NCBI RefSeq assembly: GCF_015533855.1
Contig: NZ_AP024154.1
Coordinates: forward strand, 313,001 to 377,000
Direction: 5' to 3'
From: Echinicola sp. 20G
Lineage (GTDB): Bacteria; Bacteroidota; Bacteroidia; Cytophagales; Cyclobacteriaceae
DNA: 64,000 nucleotides
Part shown: positions 45,257 to 55,132 of the stretch, piece after piece
Position numbering within the stretch: the stretch's first letter is position 1
Layout: the number at the start of each line of letters is the position of its first letter
Position numbers and translations under genes: made by a program
Notes under the pieces: model-generated
The model's input: the letters and a program-made list of their open reading frames with translations, nothing else
Told to the model about the DNA's origin: nothing
The model's database searches: none

Positions 45257-46066
45257 TTACAGCACAGCTGCTTCGACAAAATTTTCTTCTTTCTGTTTTT
45301 GACTTTGCTGAAAGAGCAGGTAAATGCAGGCGATATCAAATGCAGCGCCTGTCAATACACCAATCAAGACCAAAATCACAGTGATAAATATAAGGGCATT
45401 GACCAGTCCCAAAGCTCCTACCACTAAGTAGGGTTGTCCCAGTTGTTTTTTGGACATGATCAGGCCCAATGAAAATGGAATCAGAGAAATACCAAATGCC
45501 ACCACCTCAAACACACCTATCCAAATGTCTTCTGAGGCCACCACTTTCCCATAATAAATATCCACTCCAATCATTACCGCATTCACCAAGATCAAAAACA
45601 CTGCTCCCAACTGCAATACTTGGTTCCCGGCACGTTTCCCTAACAGCCAAAAACCATAGGCAAACCCTGCATAAGTAATTAGCACCGCCACCTTCAGCGT
45701 GACAAAATATTCAGGCTGTTGTACTTCCTCCCCTGACATCATGGCCATATTCCAAAATATCTCAAAGGAGGACAATATAAAATAAGCTATGCCTGCCAGG
45801 CCAGTCCACCATAGCTGCCTTTTATCTTGGTAAGAGAACAAGGGCGGGATACTGCTATCCTTCTTTTCCTCTGTTTCGATCGACATCGGGATTTCCAGTA
45901 CTTCCATGATCGTCCTCACTGTATATGCTCGTGGTGTCACTTCTCCTGCCTCTATACGCTGAATGGTACGGACGTTGATGTTACACCGCTCTACAAGTTC
46001 TTCCTGGGTCATTCCCTTTGACAAGCGCCTTTGCTGTATGACCTTGCCTAGTTCAGGTTGCTTCAT
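45257..46066 (-). CDS. Membrane-tethered HTH (XRE-type) regulator
   Basis: About 269 residues from the ATG at 46066 (MKQPELGKVIQQRRLSKGMTQ); an in-frame ATG at 46090 would add eight residues. The N-terminal 65 residues are a Cro/C1-type helix-turn-helix (KGMTQEELVERCNINVRTIQRIEAG). A short linker is followed by six or seven hydrophobic segments, such as WTGLAGIAYFILSSFEIFW and IFITVILVLIGVLTGAAFDIACIYLLF. The DNA-binding head is thus attached to a polytopic membrane part, so it may sense something at the membrane. Target genes unknown. Confidence 0.85.
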   Translation of the reverse strand: MKQPELGKVIQQRRLSKGMTQEELVERCNINVRTIQRIEAGEVTPRAYTVRTIMEVLEIPMSIETEEKKDSSIPPLFSYQDKRQLWWTGLAGIAYFILSSFEIFWNMAMMSGEEVQQPEYFVTLKVAVLITYAGFAYGFWLLGKRAGNQVLQLGAVFLILVNAVMIGVDIYYGKVVASEDIWIGVFEVVAFGISLIPFSLGLIMSKKQLGQPYLVVGALGLVNALIFITVILVLIGVLTGAAFDIACIYLLFQQSQKQKEENFVEAAVL

Positions 46067-46194
46067 TGTTATTAGTTGTTGGTTGACCATTGCAAATTGA
46101 GATTTTTAATTATACCATTGGCCGAAAAATGAGCGGATTTCACCCGACATTGACCCGACATATGCCATTTAAGCTGTTTTCAAAGGGTTTTAAA

Positions 46195-49100
46195 CTATCT
46201 CAGCAGATACATTTTTCCATAGCCTTTTTTGAAGGCTTTGTCACCAGCAGTGGCACGGTGCTCCACAAACTGCCCATCCTTACGGATCAAAACGCGGTAG
46301 ATATAAACTCCATTAGCCAGTTGGTCGCCAAATTCATCTTTGCCATCCCAGGCATATTCCGAAATGTTGTGACCAATCTTGATCGGTCCCAGCTCATCCT
46401 GCAAAATTTCACGTACCACTTTTCCAGTGACGGTCATGATCTGCACTTTGACTTGATCTGGTGGCTCCATGCCTGTTACGGTAAACACAAACCTTACACT
46501 TGTACTGAACGGGTTGGGATAAGGATAAAAATGGGTAATCGTAGACTCATTGATCACCTCAAAGCTTACCTCATAAGGCTTTTCACCCGCCTGATTCCCT
46601 GACGCATCACTGGCATTGATGCGCAAGGTATAAATGCCATCTTCCAATGGGCCGGGCAAATATTCAAGTTTAAAGTCGGAGTTCTCTGCGGCTTCAAACC
46701 ACTTTAATGCAGGATTGCTGAATGAAACCCTTTGGAAAGTACAGCCTTCACAGTCTCTCTTGAGATAAACCTCCACGCCAGTAGTGTCTTTTTTCAACAA
46801 AGCTTCATTTTCATCCTTCAACAAAGCAGTGACCAGTACATTGGGGGATACAATGTCTCCGTCCATAATGTATGTCCCATCAAAATTGACATCCAAAACT
46901 GGATTCTGGTCATCCGCTAAAACGGTAATATAATTGGCCAAGTCCAGCACATTATTTTTATAAGACTGCTCCAAAAACTCCCTTGGGTTGGCAATGACGT
47001 TTAAGGAATTTTTTCCGGCCTTTCCCAATGAGTTGAAATCAATGTCAAAAGCATGGCTTTCTCCTGCTTTGATCGGTGGAATTTTAATGCTGTAATTTTC
47101 TAGGGTGTTATTGGTTTTGTTCTGCAAGCTCCACTGCACTGTCAAAGAATCTGTAAAATTGTAATTGGAAATATTCACAAATTCAAATTGAACATTGGCA
47201 TCCTCCCCTTCCTGTAGATTGAGGGCTTCCTCCTTGGACTTTAAAACCAGCACACCTTCCGGCACACCGGTATAGTTCACTTGCCACTGCTGTAGTTGTT
47301 CGGGGAACCTTGATGCTGAATTTTCGAGCCTGTACCTAAGTCGTAAGTAAGGGTAGGTAATGGCATTGATCTCATCCAATCTGATTTCCCCATCAACCAC
47401 ATTTTCAAACAGAATCGTTTCAGCCCCCTCTTTGGTTACCCCAATTACATCAAAAGCAAAGATTTCACTATCCGCTTCCTCAATGGTTTTTGTTTGGTTG
47501 AAGAAGGCTGCCCAAGCTGATGCTGGCCCAACCCTATCGGTGGAAACCGTCCCGGCATCATAGAAACCTTCCAATGTGGTATTAAAAGTGATGACTTGTT
47601 CAGTGGTTGGTATTTCGGAATTCTTGTCAGCCACTATTTCCTTGGCTTCTCCGGGTCGCATACCTTTTCTGCCCAGAAGTATATAAGGCTCGCCATTCCT
47701 CATATTCCGTAAGGTTGCCTCATTGGCTCCTATTTCCTTCATTTTTAGGAAAGCTTCGTCTGGCCAGTCTTCAAAAGTCACCGCTCCCACTGAGAAAATC
47801 ACCACATAATCCCCTTCCTTCAATCCATCGATATAATCCAACAGCATGGTCTGCCCATCACCAGTAATCCAGCTGTTCCTTATATTCTGAATGATCTGCG
47901 GGGTTTTTCCACAGCTTTTTCCATCCAACACATCAAAATTTGTCAAAGGAACCACCAGATAAGGAGCTAAACTCCTTTGGTCAAAAGCCATCAGGCCAAA
48001 AGAGCCATTGGTACATCTTCGCTGGAAAAGGTCCTGATTATAGGAAGAACCATCCAACTGAATCTGTACCTGTCCATAGGTAAGTCCCTCCGCTTGCGAT
48101 CCAAAAGTATATACATCCAAATTGAGTTGGGTGCCCTGGTATTTCCATTGCTTAGCAGGTTGGTCAATTTCCATGTTTTGGATATGGTTTTCTCCCAGCT
48201 GGGTAAACTGTCTTTGGATCCACCCTTCCGGGCCATTAGGAATATAGGTAAAACTACTCCTAGCCCACTCCTTGCTTTCACCTTCCTTTTGCTGCAAGAA
48301 CCTGGTTCTCCAATAAAAGGTCACTGAATCAGTGCCGTTGACTTTATCGGCGATACTCTGTTTCCACTTGGCAATGTTACGGGTTGTCACACGGGATTCT
48401 TTTCGCCAAGCGCTACTGAAATCAGGGGAAGTATCCAATTGAAAAACAATCGTCCTGTCTTCTGTGGATTTGCCAGGAATCTGAGCGATCATCTCCACTT
48501 CCAATCTTTGCTCAATGGCATAATTGAGCGGGCTGAGGTTTTGGGTGCCGCTGGATTCGATAAACTTGTTCACCACAATTGTATTATTGGCATAGGTCAA
48601 CTCTGGCACCTCCCTAGTGGTATTAATAGTAATGGTAAATACATTATCCCCGGCAGCTACTATTCCCACGTTGGGCACCGAAAAATGAATGGTGTCACGG
48701 TAAAAGACAGGAGTCAAGTCTTCAGTTTCAAACGGAATGACAGTGCCATCTGGCAAAGTTCTGCTGACTTTAAAATCAATGGTATCGAGGTTGACACGCC
48801 CCAAGTTTCTCACCACAAACGCCATATCAATGGTGTCAGTCAGTGAGTTGATATTCTCTCCATTCAAATCTGTAAAAGCAACCTCCTCTGTACTCAATGC
48901 ATAATCAGCCTCTTTGGCTGGAAAGATCCTTACTGCCGGGTCTCCCAACATGACCATTTGGTTAACGTGAGACTGGTTGATCTCTGATGTTCCGTACCTA
49001 TTGTAAAAATATTTTTCGGCTTCTATTTTCACCTTACCGATAGGGCGGTAGATCAAAGAGGAATCTGCAAAGGATTTAGTATAGAAAGATTCAGAATATC

Positions 49101-51222
49101 TTCTCAAATACACATCTACCCCGATACTGGCATGGGCCAGGAAATTAGAGGCACCCCTGTCCGGTGTCAGGATCCAATCCTCCCCAAAGGTATAGGCCGT
49201 CCCAAAAGCATTTCCAGCATCACAGCCATTCAAAAGTAAAAAGGGGTATTTGCCCTTATTGTCATAGCCTAGCTCGTCTTGGCTCACAAAGCCAATGTCA
49301 ATATCCGTCGTCGATGTCGCTGCATGCCCAAAGAAAGTAATCATGCTGACCCCTTCATTGACTTTGTCCGAAATATTGATCAGCTCCACTGGTTCATTGG
49401 ACCGCTTTCTAAATGTGGTTACATCCGCTCCATAATAAATGTTCTCAGCGATATTCTCAAAACCTTTGACGAAGTTATAATACCGCTCCAACTCAAAAGC
49501 AGAAAGCCCTCCACTCAAATGGGCCATATCTTTTTGCCAGGGTGCTGAAGCACCAAGGGCCTCTTTCTCTTTTATTTTATTGAGGTAATCATTTACCTGC
49601 TCAGGCGTCCGCACAGGAATCCTACCAATAGCAATATCCTTGCGCATAGGGTCATTCTCATCAAAGCCGACTGCAAAAAGGTTGTCATTATAAGGATAGC
49701 CATATGTGGGCACCAAGTCTTGTATGCTGAATAAGTCAGGTCGATCTCTGTAAAAATAGGTCACTCCTCCCGAATTAGTGGAATTGTACATTCCAAAAGC
49801 CCTGCCCATCAGTAAAAGGTACTCGGGAGCAAACTTGCTGGAATATTGCCTCAAAAACTCCTTCACAGCTAAGGGCGATTTTTCCCCATAATTGAACTGG
49901 TTGTACAGTTCATTGGCCGTGACGATCAGGGTGTCGTAGCCTCCCCCTGCCGGGCTGTGTCGGTAACCGGCATAGGCCGCCACGGGATCGGTATTCACTG
50001 AAGTGGCTTGCCTTAGACTTTTATGAGTTAAGATGATATAATTGGCAGATCGGTTCATCAGGTTTCTGAATTTGACCCGCTCCAAAACATTTGGCTCGAT
50101 GATCGCACTTCTCTGCTGAACCAAAATTTCACTTTCCCTTGCCGCTGTTCCGGCTGAAATGGTCAGGTTTCCTGACTCCTTCTGGGCAATTAACCTTAAG
50201 GGATTATAAACATCAGACACCTCATATGCCAAATATTCTGCCTGCATGTTTCCAAAAGTAATATTCTGTTCACCAGCTTCTATCTTAAACTTATTGGAGG
50301 CAAACTCTCCTTCTTGTTTGAGGGCCTTATAAGTTAAAGTAGCAAAGCTGATGGACACATTATCGCTGCTCCCCTCTGTACTGACGGGTTTGGCCTGAAC
50401 CACAAAACGTCCATCAGTGCCCACATCACTTGCTTGCAAGGAAGCCTGAATGGCCCTGTATTCAAACCCTAGAAAATTTTCTGTTTGTAAAAGCCTTAAT
50501 TGGTCACTATTCGGCCCGACGTAAACTTCCACTCTGTGAGGTGCATCAGAACGGCCCACAAGCCCCATTTCCAAGGAGGCTTCAAAGTCTGACGCTATTG
50601 TCCCCAGCTCTCTAAAGACCACCTCTTCAAAGTTCCCTCTGGTGATGGCCCTTCCTGTCCAGCCTTGTCCCACATCATATTTCCCCAGCCTTACCCCAAG
50701 AGAGTACGTTTGGCCCAAAGCATATTGATCAGCAAAAACCTGACTGACCTTTTTAGTATATTCGTTAGTTTCAGGAATAGAAGGGTCAACATTTCTGCTT
50801 CCCATTCTCTTTCCAAAAGTACCTGGTGTCACTGTCAAAAAGAAAGCGGTGGCATCGCTGTGGTTATTGTACTTTGGGTTGGCCATGTTGTCCGGGTCAG
50901 GATACAGCTTAATGTCCGAACTGCCATCGTTGCGTTCCCCTATAAACTGGATGTAATCTGCCTGATCAAATCTTCCGTCCTGCTCCCCTGCAATATAAAT
51001 GGCTACTTCCTGTCCCCTATGATATATCCGTATGGTTCTCGGATCGACACCATTTAGGTTCATTCCAGAAGCTGAAAGGGTCGTATAGCTTATATGATAA
51101 ATGCCATCTGTGGATGTTGGAATCTTATAATAGGTAAGGGCATGATTGATCCATTCGCTTTGTCCCTTGCCGGGGTGTAAAAAGGCAATCACCAATAAGA
51201 AAAGTAGTATAAGTTTCTTCAT
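46195..51222 (-). CDS. porU: Type IX secretion system sortase PorU
   Basis: 1675-residue outer-membrane-associated C25 (gingipain-type) sortase that cleaves the C-terminal signal of T9SS cargo and links it to A-LPS in characterised species. Signal peptide (LLVIAFLHPGKGQS), a beta-rich N-terminal half, then the peptidase with the catalytic His in ITFFGHAATSTTD near residue 631 and Cys in LLLNGCDAGNAFG near residue 665. The C-terminal ~90 residues (PNPFSTSVRFVFTVTG, NISEYAWDGKDEFGDQLANGVYIYRV) form a CTD-like domain that PorU keeps. Longer than the P. gingivalis protein (~1150 residues) but normal for Cytophagales. Eight bases after porV. Confidence 0.95.
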   Translation of the reverse strand: MKKLILLFLLVIAFLHPGKGQSEWINHALTYYKIPTSTDGIYHISYTTLSASGMNLNGVDPRTIRIYHRGQEVAIYIAGEQDGRFDQADYIQFIGERNDGSSDIKLYPDPDNMANPKYNNHSDATAFFLTVTPGTFGKRMGSRNVDPSIPETNEYTKKVSQVFADQYALGQTYSLGVRLGKYDVGQGWTGRAITRGNFEEVVFRELGTIASDFEASLEMGLVGRSDAPHRVEVYVGPNSDQLRLLQTENFLGFEYRAIQASLQASDVGTDGRFVVQAKPVSTEGSSDNVSISFATLTYKALKQEGEFASNKFKIEAGEQNITFGNMQAEYLAYEVSDVYNPLRLIAQKESGNLTISAGTAARESEILVQQRSAIIEPNVLERVKFRNLMNRSANYIILTHKSLRQATSVNTDPVAAYAGYRHSPAGGGYDTLIVTANELYNQFNYGEKSPLAVKEFLRQYSSKFAPEYLLLMGRAFGMYNSTNSGGVTYFYRDRPDLFSIQDLVPTYGYPYNDNLFAVGFDENDPMRKDIAIGRIPVRTPEQVNDYLNKIKEKEALGASAPWQKDMAHLSGGLSAFELERYYNFVKGFENIAENIYYGADVTTFRKRSNEPVELINISDKVNEGVSMITFFGHAATSTTDIDIGFVSQDELGYDNKGKYPFLLLNGCDAGNAFGTAYTFGEDWILTPDRGASNFLAHASIGVDVYLRRYSESFYTKSFADSSLIYRPIGKVKIEAEKYFYNRYGTSEINQSHVNQMVMLGDPAVRIFPAKEADYALSTEEVAFTDLNGENINSLTDTIDMAFVVRNLGRVNLDTIDFKVSRTLPDGTVIPFETEDLTPVFYRDTIHFSVPNVGIVAAGDNVFTITINTTREVPELTYANNTIVVNKFIESSGTQNLSPLNYAIEQRLEVEMIAQIPGKSTEDRTIVFQLDTSPDFSSAWRKESRVTTRNIAKWKQSIADKVNGTDSVTFYWRTRFLQQKEGESKEWARSSFTYIPNGPEGWIQRQFTQLGENHIQNMEIDQPAKQWKYQGTQLNLDVYTFGSQAEGLTYGQVQIQLDGSSYNQDLFQRRCTNGSFGLMAFDQRSLAPYLVVPLTNFDVLDGKSCGKTPQIIQNIRNSWITGDGQTMLLDYIDGLKEGDYVVIFSVGAVTFEDWPDEAFLKMKEIGANEATLRNMRNGEPYILLGRKGMRPGEAKEIVADKNSEIPTTEQVITFNTTLEGFYDAGTVSTDRVGPASAWAAFFNQTKTIEEADSEIFAFDVIGVTKEGAETILFENVVDGEIRLDEINAITYPYLRLRYRLENSASRFPEQLQQWQVNYTGVPEGVLVLKSKEEALNLQEGEDANVQFEFVNISNYNFTDSLTVQWSLQNKTNNTLENYSIKIPPIKAGESHAFDIDFNSLGKAGKNSLNVIANPREFLEQSYKNNVLDLANYITVLADDQNPVLDVNFDGTYIMDGDIVSPNVLVTALLKDENEALLKKDTTGVEVYLKRDCEGCTFQRVSFSNPALKWFEAAENSDFKLEYLPGPLEDGIYTLRINASDASGNQAGEKPYEVSFEVINESTITHFYPYPNPFSTSVRFVFTVTGMEPPDQVKVQIMTVTGKVVREILQDELGPIKIGHNISEYAWDGKDEFGDQLANGVYIYRVLIRKDGQFVEHRATAGDKAFKKGYGKMYLLR

Positions 51223-51229
51223 GCCATCC

Positions 51230-52363
51230 TTAGTTTTGCCCCCAACCCTTGTGTAATCTAAAACCTTCCGCTAAAGGCTCAAGGCTGACCTTTAGGCTAA
51301 AAACATGCGAATAGGGAGTTTCTGAAACACCACCTATATCTATCAACGCGTAGTCTATATAAGCTTTTTCATTGAGAAATACCCCCAATCCAAAACTTGG
51401 CTTTAAAGCCAAAGATTTTTGGCCGTCAAAATCTTTGATGTATTGGAAGTTGCTGACCCCTCCCCTAAGATAGGCCACATTTTTATACCCAAACTCCAAA
51501 CCCAACCTAGGGTCGATGCTCATGACGCTGGTACTGATCAAGGTATTTCGTTCTCCATCAAAGGTCATATCCAAATCCAGCACTGCTTCGGCGGTCAGTA
51601 ATTCCTGAATATTGACCGATCGGGAAATGCTAAAAACAGCTCTTGGCAGGGTCAGTTCCACAGTATTCAAGGGCACTTCGTTATTGGTTTCTGCATAGAT
51701 CTCCCTGACCATTTCTGCATTATGGGACCAAGCATTAAAGGTGGTGGTGATATCCCTTAGCATCACCCCTACCCTCCACTCATCCAACAGCAGTATTCCT
51801 CCCAGATCAAAACCGAAGCCCCAAGCCTTAGCAAATTTCCCTACGTTTCTATGAATAATCTTGGTATTGATTCCCGCTTTGAAAACATCACTGACATCCC
51901 GGGCATATGTTAAAAGCAAGGCATAATCCGCTGCATTAAAAAACTGAATATTGTCATAATTGACCGCACCATTGGCGTCATACAAAAAACGGGTATCCGG
52001 AATGTCATCCACTCCGAAGCGGATCAAGGAAATTGCTATTTGATTGTCTTGTTCTATGTTGGTGGAAAACCCTGCATAATCATACTTGGCTATACCTGCA
52101 AAGTACTCCGCATGCATCAATGAAAATTCATATTGGTGTTTGATCCCCAATAAAGCCGCCGGATTCCAATAAGCCGCTGTTACATCATTTGTACTGGAGA
52201 CCTGTGCACCTCCCATGCCTAAAGCCCTAGCTCCTACCCCTATATTCATAAACTCGTTAGAGTACTTGGGAGCAATTCCTTGTGCCATACCCTTCCCAAA
52301 CACCAAAAGAAATATGAGTCCCAAAAAATACCGATAAAGACCTTTTTTTCTGTTCTTTTCCAC
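51230..52363 (-). CDS. porV: Type IX secretion system outer-membrane protein PorV (LptO)
   Basis: 377 residues. PorV shuttles cargo from the translocon to the PorU sortase in the outer membrane. A signal peptide (GLIFLLVFGKGMAQG) is followed by the FadL-like barrel start SNEFMNIGVGARALGMGGAQVSSTNDVTAAYWNPAALLG, a clear PorV signature. The first possible start is GTG at 52363. porU follows after eight bases, so the two form one operon. A direct repeat TGTTCAT (52441-52447 and 52462-52468, 21 bases apart) lies upstream. Confidence 0.95.
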   Translation of the reverse strand: MEKNRKKGLYRYFLGLIFLLVFGKGMAQGIAPKYSNEFMNIGVGARALGMGGAQVSSTNDVTAAYWNPAALLGIKHQYEFSLMHAEYFAGIAKYDYAGFSTNIEQDNQIAISLIRFGVDDIPDTRFLYDANGAVNYDNIQFFNAADYALLLTYARDVSDVFKAGINTKIIHRNVGKFAKAWGFGFDLGGILLLDEWRVGVMLRDITTTFNAWSHNAEMVREIYAETNNEVPLNTVELTLPRAVFSISRSVNIQELLTAEAVLDLDMTFDGERNTLISTSVMSIDPRLGLEFGYKNVAYLRGGVSNFQYIKDFDGQKSLALKPSFGLGVFLNEKAYIDYALIDIGGVSETPYSHVFSLKVSLEPLAEGFRLHKGWGQN

Positions 52364-52779
52364 CTGTGCAAAGTAAAAAATAAATTATAATAAACGAATA
52401 CCGAACAATTAAATTATACCTTACATTACTTTTTCGACACTGTTCATAACCGTACAAATCATGTTCATTCGATATACACTTTTAATCTATTTTGACTAAG
52501 GGTCACTTATTTTTAAAAAAATATTATACATTTTTTCACTAGGTTCAAGCGCACACAAAAACGACACAAACCACTACTTAACAACAACTTACAACACAAA
52601 CACTATATAAGAAGTATCCTTCCCTTACAAGGAAATAGGTATAACAAGGTAGCTTTTTTAACTTTGGTATTATTTTTCGGTATAGGATTAGTGAAGTTAA
52701 ACAGATCATGCACGGGCATGAGTAAAGCAATGATGAAACCTTAATCACTCTAGATTCATCTTCACTAAAATTAAATTAG
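52364..52779. other. 416-base divergent promoter region between porV and PadR genes
   Basis: No gene seen. It contains the TGTTCAT direct repeat 21 bases apart (two helical turns) near the porV side, and an AT-rich run with TTTGGTATT...TATAGG near 52670-52690 that could be the PadR promoter. No exact TAnnTTTG was found. Confidence 0.4.
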
Positions 52780-53109
52780 ATGAAAGCATCAAACACACAG
52801 GTACAAATGCGAAAAGGAATCCTGGAATTCTGCATTTTGCACATCATAGCGAGAGGGGAAGTATATGCCTCCGATATGATCGAAGAGCTCACAGAAGCTA
52901 AGCTGATTGTGGTGGAAGGCACCTTGTACCCTTTGCTAAACCGGCTAAAAACTGCCGCCTTAGTATCCTATAAATGGGTCGAATCCGAATCCGGTCCGCC
53001 AAGAAAGTACTATTCCATCACCCAAGAAGGAAGTGAATTCCTAAACAAGCTGAACGGGACATGGGACGACTTGGTCAAATCCACCACATTAATCACTTCC
53101 AAAAAATAA
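52780..53109 (+). CDS. PadR family transcriptional regulator
   Basis: 109 residues, a winged-helix DNA-binding protein: MRKGILEFCILHIIARGEVYASDMIEELTEAKLIVVEGTLYPLLNRLKTAALVSYKW and SGPPRKYYSITQEGSEFL cover the whole PadR domain. It ends four bases before the PspC gene, so they are cotranscribed, and PadR-PspC pairs are common in this phylum; it probably represses its own operon. The inducer is unknown. Confidence 0.95.
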   Translation: MKASNTQVQMRKGILEFCILHIIARGEVYASDMIEELTEAKLIVVEGTLYPLLNRLKTAALVSYKWVESESGPPRKYYSITQEGSEFLNKLNGTWDDLVKSTTLITSKK

Positions 53110-53113
53110 GATC

Positions 53114-55027
53114 ATGAAAAAAACTATCAGCATAAATATCAGCGGTATCCTTTTTCATATCGAGGAGGATGGCTACGATAACTTGAAGAAATACCTGGAG
53201 GCTATCAACAAGCACTTCTCGCATTATGAGGACAACCAGGAGATCATCAAAGACATTGAAAATAGGATTGCGGAGATATTCCTTAGCAACCTAAAAAACA
53301 ATAAGCAGGTTATTTCTGCGGAAAACGTGGATAAACTTATTGAAAAGATGGGTACCATTGCCGATTTCAAGGCAGTAGAAGAAGAGAAAGAGCCTGACGC
53401 TAAACTGCACCATGAAGAGGAAAACGAAAATGGGGACAGTGAATTCTATAAATACATTACCCCTCCAAACCAAGAAGCTGGCAAAGGCTATAAAAAGCTT
53501 ACCCGCCTGGAGAGAAGCAAAATCCTTGGCGGTGTCTGTGCCGGTCTGGCCCATTACTTGGCCATCGACCCTTTGTGGACCCGACTGGTAGCGATTCTTC
53601 TTCTTTTCAGCGGGGAATTTTCACTTAGGAACTTTGATTTCTTCCCATGGGACTGGAATATTTCCTTGTCCTTAGGCTGGTGGGCCGTGCTTGCCTACAT
53701 CGTGTTGTGGGTGATTCTTCCGGTATCCTATGATGAGCCTGAAGACAAGCAAATCAAAAAGCTATACCGAAACCCTGATGACAGGGTAATCGGCGGCGTA
53801 TCCAGTGGCTTAGCCGCCTATTTCAATATAGAAGTGCTTTGGGCCAGACTAGCATTCGTCGGATTGATCTTTGCGGGTGGGGCAGGCTTTGTGATTTACC
53901 TGATCCTCTGGATCATCACACCACTGGCCAAGTCCATTACCGAGCGAATCAAAATGAAAGGTGGAGAAATCACCTTGAGCAATATCGAAAGTACCATTAT
54001 TGAAAACCGCCAGATTCCTGAAATGCCCCAACCCAAGCAGCATCAAAAGGCTTGGTTGGCTCCCTTCAGATTTCTTGGAAATATCATTAATGAGCTGGGA
54101 AAGGCCTTAGGCCCACTCGGAAAGTTCATCATTGATGTTATTAGGGTGGCATTTGGACTGATCATATTCTTTATCGGATTGGTCATCACCTTGACACCAC
54201 TTGCTTTCCTAGGGGCCTATTTCGAATTCTTTACCAATGATAGTTTCAAGTACATGATCGATAATATCCCTGTGGAAATGTTATCCGAGCTACTTCCTGT
54301 GTGGCTGGCCCTTGCAGCGAGTGTTACAGTGCTGATTCCGGGAATTGTGATCACCCTATTGGGTATCAGTGTGCTGATCAGAAGAAGCCTGATTGACTCG
54401 AGGTTTGGCTTGGTAACTTTCGGGATTTGGTTGCTCAGCATCATGGTTTGTGCGTTCCAGATTCCTAAGACCATTGCCCAATTCAAGAATGAAGGCACTT
54501 ATACCAAAGAATCTGTCATTGATATACCTGAGAGTATTGTAGTGATAGAAGCCTCAAAAAGAGAAAGTGAATTCAATGAACTAGGTTTAGTACATGTGGA
54601 GCTCAAAGGTACGGAAGACAGCACGCTGATGCTGGAACAGAAATTCCAATCCCAAGGTAGAAGCCTGGATGATGCAGTCAACAATGCCAAATCCATCCAA
54701 TACGAATACATGGTAGCGGATTCTGTCATCTCCTTCAATAGGTCTTTGGAGTTCTCATCCATGGCCAAATTCAGGGGGCAAAACTTAAGACAGACTTTAT
54801 ATATACCTTATAACAAGCCCTTCGTGATGGATAAGTCCTTACTCTCCATCATCAGAAACACCATTTACTCCAATGGCTATAAGTTGAAAGATGTTACCTC
54901 CAATAACTATTGGGTGTTCAATGAAGACGGCTTGCTATGCTTGACCTGTAGCAGCGAGCATAAAACTAGTGAGGCTGACAGCCTCTCCAGGGTCCAGTTT
55001 AAGGACCAAATGTTCATGAAAGAATAG
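53114..55027 (+). CDS. PspC-domain membrane protein (two PspC domains)
   Basis: 637 residues. An N-terminal cytoplasmic domain (1-100, HFSHYEDNQEIIKDIENRIAEIF) is followed by PspC domain 1 near 132-205 (ILGGVCAGLAHYLAIDPLWTRLVA) and PspC domain 2 near 220-280 (RVIGGVSSGLAAYFNIEVLWARLAF). Three more membrane segments lie at about 340-370, 395-420 and 430-450, then a ~190-residue soluble C-terminus. PspC proteins act in phage-shock/envelope stress sensing; here the regulator is the PadR protein. A strong terminator closes the unit. Confidence 0.92.
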   Translation: MKKTISINISGILFHIEEDGYDNLKKYLEAINKHFSHYEDNQEIIKDIENRIAEIFLSNLKNNKQVISAENVDKLIEKMGTIADFKAVEEEKEPDAKLHHEEENENGDSEFYKYITPPNQEAGKGYKKLTRLERSKILGGVCAGLAHYLAIDPLWTRLVAILLLFSGEFSLRNFDFFPWDWNISLSLGWWAVLAYIVLWVILPVSYDEPEDKQIKKLYRNPDDRVIGGVSSGLAAYFNIEVLWARLAFVGLIFAGGAGFVIYLILWIITPLAKSITERIKMKGGEITLSNIESTIIENRQIPEMPQPKQHQKAWLAPFRFLGNIINELGKALGPLGKFIIDVIRVAFGLIIFFIGLVITLTPLAFLGAYFEFFTNDSFKYMIDNIPVEMLSELLPVWLALAASVTVLIPGIVITLLGISVLIRRSLIDSRFGLVTFGIWLLSIMVCAFQIPKTIAQFKNEGTYTKESVIDIPESIVVIEASKRESEFNELGLVHVELKGTEDSTLMLEQKFQSQGRSLDDAVNNAKSIQYEYMVADSVISFNRSLEFSSMAKFRGQNLRQTLYIPYNKPFVMDKSLLSIIRNTIYSNGYKLKDVTSNNYWVFNEDGLLCLTCSSEHKTSEADSLSRVQFKDQMFMKE

Positions 55028-55055
55028 ACTTAAATATGCGTTAATTTGATTTTAG

Positions 55056-55092
55056 AAAAGCAAGGGTGCCTCATCCTTGCTTTTTCTTTTTT
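55056..55092 (+). terminator. Terminator of the PadR-PspC operon
   Basis: Arms AAAGCAAGG and CCTTGCTTT with a nine-base loop, then TTTTTCTTTTTT. It begins about 30 bases after the PspC stop. Confidence 0.8.
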
Positions 55093-55132
55093 AGCCACTT
55101 TTTGATTATCTTTTTACGAACAATAAACCATT

